A DNA stretch of 64,000 nucleotides, taken from Calycina herbarum. Taxonomy: Eukaryota; Ascomycota; Leotiomycetes; Helotiales; Pezizellaceae. The notes below the pieces were generated by a model that did not search any database, was not told where the DNA came from, and saw only the letters and a list, made by a program, of their open reading frames with translations. This document shows positions 57,250-64,000 of the stretch, piece by piece. The stretch is from NCBI GenBank assembly GCA_001414485.1, contig LLEY01000067.1, positions 1 to 64,000 of the forward strand, written 5' to 3'. A program made the position numbers and the translations under genes. How positions within the stretch are numbered: position 1 is the stretch's first letter; every line of letters begins with the position of its first letter.

Positions 57250-60200
57250 ATATATTTAAGTTATATCTTATATTATAACTGTCTTTAGATAGAGGATCGA
57301 GAATAATTACTTAGTTAAACGATCTATAACTACTTATAAGGTATCGTAGCCTTGTTTATTAGTAGGGAAAGACTTATAGTCTATAGTAATATATTACTAG
57401 AGACGCTCTAGAACTAGTAATAAGTGTAAAAAGCTAGGTTTATAGTTACGAGGTACTATAGCTTGTCGATAGTCTTTATAGTTACTAATATAGGTTTTTA
57501 TAGACGTCTATAAACCTTTCTACTAGTATCTATAAGTAAGATTAGCTACTGTCTTTATCCGTCTAGAGTAAGCTGTAGAAATTTATATATAAGCCTTATA
57601 GATTAGGTCTGTCTATAAGGTTTCTTAATCTAGAACTATAAGTCTCTTTTACTAAAGAAGTAATCTATTCTCTATTATCTAGTTCTAGTCTCTATAAGTA
57701 GCTTTTGTCTAGTCTTCTAAGTCTAGAGAGTTATAGTTAGTAGTAAGTAACTAGTTAATAAGGTTAAGCAAAGGTTCTAAGATAACTAGAGCTAGTATTA
57801 TAAAAGGTTCCGATTAGGTAGTAATACGTAGATCTAACTAATTAGACGTAAGTAGAGTTTATTATCTTATAAACGCTTTTAGGTTATTCTATAAGCTAAC
57901 GTCTTACTCTCGACGTGTTAGCGTGTCTGTCTTTTTATTCTACTTACTAGCTCGAAACGTAATTATAAAGTAGAATTCTAATAGAAACTCTGTTTATCTC
58001 ACTTACTACTAGTTCAAGGTTTTAAAGATTATAAAGTACTTTAAAGCTTTATAATTAGTAAAGACTTTAATCTAGGAGCTAGTTTAAGTAAGATCTACTT
58101 ACTATTATCTAAAAGAGTAGATAATAGCTAATATCTCCTTATTATAGATTTAGTAATTTAGCTTAGTAAGGTTTATTATCTTTAAGAAGTATCTTATAAG
58201 TCTCTACGGTTCGGTTTTAGATATATATTATAATATTATAACTATAACTACTCTGTTAGAAGTGTTAGTCTTAACTATAGTTTCTAAATCAGCTATAAAG
58301 TAGTATAAGAGAGATATAGTAACTAAGGCTTCTTTTAATATATTAAAAGCCTTCTTATAGTCTAAGTTAAAATTAAACAGTACTTCCTTACTTATAAGAT
58401 AGTTTAGTAGACGAGTAATCTATTTATAATCTTAAATAAAACGTTAGTAGAAGTTATAAAAGCTTAGAAAGAGCTAGATACTCTTAATAGTACTAGAGTA
58501 TTTCTAGGAAACGATTACTAAGATCTTCTTAGAGTTAACGTTAATTCCGTCTATAGAGATAATAAAACTAAGGTACTTTATATAAGTAACGTAGAACTCT
58601 ATCTTCTTAATATCTATTTATAGTCTAGCTTTATAGAGCTGTTCTAAGACTTTATAAACGTGTTTAACGTATTTAAGCTTATTATTAGAGTATATAAGAA
58701 TATTATTAAAGTAAGCTATATAGAAGTTATTAAGATACTCTATAAGAACGTTATTTATATATCTCTAGTATATAGTAGAACTGTTAGTTAAACTAAAAGA
58801 TAACACCTTATATTTAAATATACTATAGTAGGTCTAGAAGGTTATAAGCTCTTTAGACTCTAGATCTATTTAAATATAGTTAAAAGCTTAATAAATATTA
58901 AGCTTTATAAAGATTTTAGTACTAGTAATTCGTATAAGAGTTTCGTTAATTAGTAGAAGAGAGTACTAGTTCTTATATATAAGAATATTAAGTTTATAGT
59001 AATCGACGTAAAGCTATAAGCTTCTGTCTAGCTTCTTTATAAACAGTACTAAAGAAGTAAAAGAGGCGTAGCTAGAAATAATAAACCCTTTATCAAGGTT
59101 ATTAAAAATATACTACTTAATAGCTAGAAGTTCCTTAGTTATTATCTTATATAGCAGGTTATATAAGAGAGTATTTAGGCTTATAAGCTCGATTCTATAG
59201 TTAACTTAGTTCTATAGCAGAGGAAGCTCGTCTAAAGCTCTTTTAAAAAAGACATTCTTAAATACTATATATTCTTAGTAAGCGTTCTATTCTACTAGTT
59301 ATTCGTCTAAAGCGTAATCTATAGAAGAGAGCTCTATATATAACCTGTCTATAAGAGTATAATCGATCTCTTATAAGCTAGTAGCAAAGACTTCGTTATC
59401 GCGCTTTTGAAAGTTAAGTTAGAAAGTAGCAGCTCTAATATAATAGATATTAATAGTAAAGTCTTTCGTAGGTTTATAAGTGTCTATAAGCGAGTCTTCT
59501 ATAAGCGAGCTTATAGCTGTTTTTAAACGTTTTTCTAAGAAGAACCGACAACGTTACTAGCGGTTAAGAATAAGAAGCTATATTCCGTTCCTAGTAGAGA
59601 CGAGGTCTTACTAAAAGCTTTTATCTAGAATTTCCTTAATAATAACTAGTAGCGGGGTTTAGTATTAGTACTAGCCTTGAAGTAGTATTAAGTAGATTAA
59701 TATAAGTTCCTCTATAGCCTTCTATCGAAGGTCGCGGTACTTTATATCCTTCTAAGCCTAGAGGTCTAGTAGGAAGGTAGTTATTAATTCTCTAGTAATA
59801 AGTACTAAGTAATTAAATCAACGAACTAGAGGAAGAGATTCTAGCTACTTAATCTTATAGCTACGAACTACTAACTTTACGTTTACGTCTATAAGCTATC
59901 GATAACTAATAATAATATCGTATCTACTAATATTAGTAATTAGAAAGAGAGTATTAGTAAACTATTATCTATTAATACTTAGTATTAAGTGAATAACACG
60001 AGTAATTACTAGCTCTTTATATCTATTAAAACCTATAATTAATATTATATACGATTGCTCTTCTATAGCTTATCTATAATATTAACTTAACTAGTCAGCT
60101 AAAGCTATATTAATAAATAACTATCTATTTACTCTAGTATTAATAAGTCTAGTAGTATTAAAAGTATATCTATTCTTAATTAAAGTATATATAGTTATAA

Positions 60201-61560
60201 AAGCCTTTCTATCTATTATATAGCTTAGATTAAGAGGTTAAGATCTAAGTTCGTTTTACTCTAAAAAGGAGACTTACTTTAGAGTAGTTCTTTTCCTAGG
60301 TTCTTATAAATAAGTTCCTCGTTAGTCGATTCTTCGCTAGACGCTTATAAGCTATAGGAATCTATATACGAACCCTTGGCTTCTTTCTATAGTAGCTTAA
60401 TAACTGTAGAGAGTTTTTAAGAAAGAGAGTATTTATTCGCGTAATACCCGGTTTTATTATAATTATAGTAAAGGACGTCTACTATATCTCTAATAGGAGT
60501 TATACTCTTATAAGCGGAGAAAGAAGCCTTATAGTCTATACTTAGTAGATAACTAATAGTAGTATAGAGAGCTAGGAGTTAGTAGGCTAATTCGTAAGTA
60601 GGAGAGAGACCTCTAGTAGATAGGCGGTGATTATAATAGGCTATAAAACGTTTCTTAATTATTACTCTATCTTAATAGACAGAGTAATAGTAGTTATATA
60701 ACTAGGTAAAGGTTATTAGAAAGATATAGACTAGCGAAAGGCTTATTTAAAGCGTTAGTATAAGCTTCTAGTAAAGGTCCTCTAGCTACTCGCTTAATAG
60801 AATATAAGCCGTAGTTGTAAAGCTTAGAAAGGTAGCTTTAAAAGTAGTAAAAGTCTTGTCTTCTTATATTAAGAGTTTATAAAAGAGCTTATAAGCTTCT
60901 ATAGTTTTATTATTATCTATAAACAAGGTATCTAGATATATAAGTATCTTAGTAACGTCTATAAACAAGGTAGAAGAGTCAAAGTCTATTTATAGTTTAA
61001 GATGCTTTTATACTACTCTAGAAGTAGTAAGGAAGATAAATATAAGTTTATCTTATTCGTTCTTAAAGACGTTCTTTCTTATTTTACTAGCTAAGATAAT
61101 ATACTAGGTCTTATATAATAGAGAAGTACTATTCTTAAGTTTCTTACTATCTTAGAACTTATAAGCGAAGCTATTAGAGAAACTGTATTAAGAATAGAAA
61201 GAGTTAGCTATAGCTTCCTAGAGTAACTATGAGAACTCTCGGCTAGAGAGAGGGTTATCTAGGTTAGTTATAGGTTATAATAGAGTATTATAGTCTAAAA
61301 GCGCTTATAACGACTCGACTTTAGCTTATAAGCGAGTGTTTTCGTCTATAGAAGGCTTACTTATAGTAGAGGAGACTAGAGTACTATCTACTTATAAAGG
61401 TTCTAGAGTAGTTTAAGACGAGCTACTAGACTAGTAAGAGTCTTCCGTTTTATACTCTTATTGCTATAAGTAGCTTTAGATATTATATTTATAAAAAACA
61501 GAGGAAGGAGAAGAAAGAAGAAGGAAGTTAGAGAAGGTTATAAAAAGGTTATATAAGCTG
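57250..61560 (-). mobile_element. Gypsy copy C, 3'-truncated, RIP-degraded
   Basis: Minus strand, from gag to integrase. CCHC zinc knuckle at about 60440-60490 with cysteines turned to tyrosines (FYYNYSKGRLLYL), protease remnant (about 59900-60000), reverse transcriptase with AYFNNILIYS at about 58685-58720 (catalytic DD changed to NN), RNase H at about 57930-58240 (TNYKALKYF, KTDTLTRRE) and integrase (PERLQQYITIDYKSFP) ending abruptly near 57250 after the RLTK block. No chromodomain or LTR seen. A different subfamily from copy A by protein sequence. Confidence 0.65.
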
Positions 61561-61578
61561 TTATAAGAGTATCTTTCA

Positions 61579-61680
61579 AGGAGATAAGTTGTAATTAAAC
61601 TGTTATAATATAGAGATTCTTAACTTTTAAGAAGATAAGTCGTAATTAAACTATTATAGACTTAGAGATTCTCGAGAGAT
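61579..61680. repeat. tandem duplication, 51-bp unit
   Basis: AGATAAGTTGTAATTAAACT at 61582 and AGATAAGTCGTAATTAAACT at 61633, both followed by a TAGAGATTCT-like end. Confidence 0.6.
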
Positions 61681-61877
61681 CCGTTTATAGAAGAGAGGCT
61701 ATTATAAGTAGAGAAGAAGAGTTATAATTATACTATTATAAGTATAAGATCTTCTAGCTATTATAAGCGTAGAATCCGTACGATATTATAATCCTTTATA
61801 AGAGAGTAAAGAGTGTCGAGCTTTAAATAATATTATAAACTATAACTTAAAGCAATAGTTCTATCTACGGAGGTAAC

Positions 61878-62088
61878 TGTAACGAAACTTAAACGAACTA
61901 AACAAAGATAACTAAGTCTCGAAGGTTAGTATATAGATAAGAAGTATAGATACGCTAGGTTGTTTACTTAGAAGTGAACTCGTTACTTATATCAAAGATG
62001 TTAAATAAGATAATAAGATTAATAACTAAAGTTAAGTACGAAGCTCCTATCTAATAGCAGATATACTAGTCTTATATAGAACCTTCGT
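61878..62088 (-). repeat. truncated LTR fragment of the copy A family
   Basis: About 210 bp, the reverse complement of the 3' half of the copy A LTR. Its terminus is TGTAACG, i.e. the unmutated form of the CGTTATA end in copy A, so it is less RIP-affected at that site. It breaks off just inside the TATATAGAACCTT segment. Confidence 0.75.
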
Positions 62089-62095
62089 TCCTAAG

Positions 62096-62122
62096 TATAT
62101 CGCTTATATCGCTTATATCGCT
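62096..62122 (+). repeat. perfect 9-bp tandem triplet TATATCGCT
   Basis: Three exact copies, followed by a GC-rich CGCGTCGCTCGCG palindrome-like stretch and the reverse motif ATATAAGCGAT at about 62154. It marks one edge of a segment inserted between the LTR fragment and copy D. Confidence 0.6.
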
Positions 62123-62519
62123 CGCGTCGCTCGCGATTAAAGCAATTAAAGCAATATAAGCGATCACGTTATATAACCGTACGTGACTTCTAATAGTATT
62201 ATAATAGTAATATTCTAAAACTCTTAAATACCTTTCGTATTACTAATTTCCTCCTATATTACTTTCTATTCCTAGATATTATATCTTATCCTATTAGAAC
62301 GCTGTCTAGACTACTTACTACGTAACCGTGGTTCGTAATACTATTCCCTTCTTAGACTAGCGTATCTGCACGCTTAAGTACAGCCTAAGAAAATATCGTT
62401 AAGAGGCTAGCGGACTCTCTAGTTCCTATTATATCGTTAACACCTCTTCTAAAGAATAAGCTTAAATAATATAGAACTCTTAACACCTTCTATATTAAAC
62501 GTATAAGACGTGAAATAAT

Positions 62520-62990
62520 TCCCTATACTTGTTATATAAATACGAAAACCAGTCGTCGATGTATTAGTATTCCTAGTAGTTCTAAGTGCTTTAAATATAC
62601 TAGGAAGAGCAAATCTTATAATATTAAGGTATAAAACTAAATACTCTTACTTTTCAAGTAGGAATCTATTAATACCTAGAAGCGGCGGTTATAGTAGAAG
62701 GAGAAGATAGCTTATAAGGTTTAAGAAGAAGCTATATAGAAAATCCTTCGCTTATAGAAATAATAACGCTTCCTTACTAAGCAGGAGTAAGAGATACTCT
62801 ATCGTAGTCTTGCTAACCTATAAGAGCTTAATAAAGCTAAAGAAAAAGAAAGAGTAGATAAGAAGAAAGAATAGAGAGAGTTAGAGATTACCTAGCTAGT
62901 AGCTCCTCCTTCTTCTAGTAACTCTGCTTTTGTTATTAAACTGTCTCTTAATTCAGCTTTTCTTAAGACCTTCTCTTCTAACTATAAGAT
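62520..62990 (+). pseudogene. degenerate plus-strand ORF with Lys/Glu-rich helix
   Basis: Through stops one reads a Lys-rich start (KCFKYTRKSKSY), a charged helix rich in Lys/Glu and a Ser/Pro-rich end (LVAPPSSSNSAF). The order resembles the Cys-rich-knuckle, coiled-coil and Ser-rich layout of small transposon-associated proteins common in fungal genomes, but assignment is weak. Interrupted by TAG/TAA consistent with RIP. Confidence 0.25.
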
Positions 62991-64000
62991 ATAGGTAACC
63001 CTAGGTTTTAGTAGTAAAACTTCTAAAGTTCCTTTAAGTAATAGTTAAGATTACTTTCTAGCTTCTAAGTGTTTTCTAAGTATAAGTAATCTAACTATTT
63101 AATTAAATACTTAACTTATTCTCTAATAAGTTTATAGTTAAGAATCCTCTTAACTTTATACTCAGCGTTTAGGTTTACTAGTTAAATTTCTATAAGTAGT
63201 ACTTGTTCAAGCAGGGATATATAGAATACTAGATAGATATTTATTATCTATAATAGTATTAATTTATAATTTAAAGATCCTCTAACCTATTTAATTTTAA
63301 ATAGTCTAAGTTTTTTATAATCTAGTTTATTACTTAGTCTTTTCGTATTAATATTTTTTTATACTAAGTAGACTTTATCTCTCTCTTTTAGTATTAGCTC
63401 TTAACTACGTCGTTTATTATAGTAGTATATATTTCTTTTAGTAATAAACTATAAGTCTTTTATAAGTTTTTTATATAACTCTTTAATTTTTAAGACCTAA
63501 ATATAAGTAAGTTAATTATCGATAGTTATAAATAGTAGTTCTTAATATACTAATAATTTATATCTATAATTAGTATAGAATAGTATAATAAATATTATTT
63601 CTATTACTAAACTATTATAGGTAAATTATACTAAAGGCAGTAGTTCTACCTAGTTGTTTTATTAGTAGTTTATATAATAATAAAGATATATTTTAACTAC
63701 TTAATTTATCTATTCGTTTCCTTTATTTATTTAAGAGTAAAAAGCTATAGAAAGCTTCCTTTTTATACCTAATTATTCTATAAGAGTAACTTAAAATTTT
63801 AAGATAAAGAGCTTATCTCTATCTAAGAGTATTTCTTTAAATAGTTTATATCTTAAGACTATTTTCTTAAGGAATACAAATACTAATTCCTTAGCTATAC
63901 TTAACTTTATATATACTATTAGAATTATATACTTTATAAGTTGTTCTATAATAACTAGGATCGTGTTATATTTAACTCCTATTATTAGGTCTTTAAATTT
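62990..64000 (-). mobile_element. Gypsy copy D (copy A family), running off the right edge
   Basis: The reverse complement of 63000-64000 aligns along its length to copy A positions about 47757-48770 (integrase to chromodomain), for example AAAGACCTAATAATAG at the window edge. It stops near 62990 at the ELQKFYY chromodomain end, after which the sequence no longer matches copy A. Opposite orientation to copy A; the rest lies outside the window. Confidence 0.7.

Noticed and set aside
43500..64000. Protein-coding host genes inside the AT-rich island
   Set aside because: All readable protein similarity is to retroelement or transposase domains interrupted by many stops.

Overview
The window is chromosomal DNA of a filamentous ascomycete (Pezizomycotina, probably Leotiomycetes). 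The evidence is dense genes with 45-80 nt GT...AG introns and TACTAAC-like branch points, families such as CYP61, Zn2Cys6 regulators, SAT4/rhodopsin membrane proteins, 2EXR and DUF7730 proteins, and an AT-rich flank with the signature of repeat-induced point mutation (RIP, CpA to TpA on either strand). All gene models were spliced by eye. No tRNA, rRNA or CRISPR array was recognised.

1-9 kb: a small zinc-ribbon ORF, a single-pass membrane protein with a 23-residue tandem repeat, a ferric-reductase-like flavocytochrome lacking its N-terminus, a five-exon CYP61/ERG5-type P450, a Zn2Cys6 transcription factor just upstream of it on the same strand, and a frameshifted DUF7730 gene.

9-13 kb: an F-box gene destroyed by a 1158-bp non-autonomous hAT-type element with a perfect 8-bp target duplication. 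A 478-bp inverted, internally deleted relative lies 1 kb further on.

13-31 kb: a DAO-family flavoenzyme, a second P450 with an atypical I-helix, a broken coiled-coil gene, an alpha/beta hydrolase, a small cysteine-rich secreted protein gene, an eight-exon amino-acid/GABA permease, a pyrroline-5-carboxylate reductase copy with one in-frame stop, and a secreted adenosine deaminase (ADGF type).

31-42.3 kb: two decayed 2EXR genes, an intact-looking SAT4/rhodopsin-type 7TM gene, an AT-rich relic, an epoxide hydrolase, a CYP65-like P450, and a decayed Tc1-like transposon about 180 bp upstream of that P450.

42.8-64 kb: a RIP-degraded nest of retroelements. Ty3/Gypsy copy A (6.7 kb, both LTRs, TCTAG target duplication) sits inside the chromodomain of minus-strand Gypsy copy B. 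B also carries a Fot1-like DNA transposon inside its RNase H region. Copies C and D, both minus strand and partial, follow; D runs off the right edge.

Three P450s, a flavoenzyme, an epoxide hydrolase, an alpha/beta hydrolase, a permease and a regulator resemble the tailoring set of a specialised-metabolism locus, but no backbone synthase is present. The window reads as an accessory, turnover-prone region beside a transposon island rather than a complete cluster.
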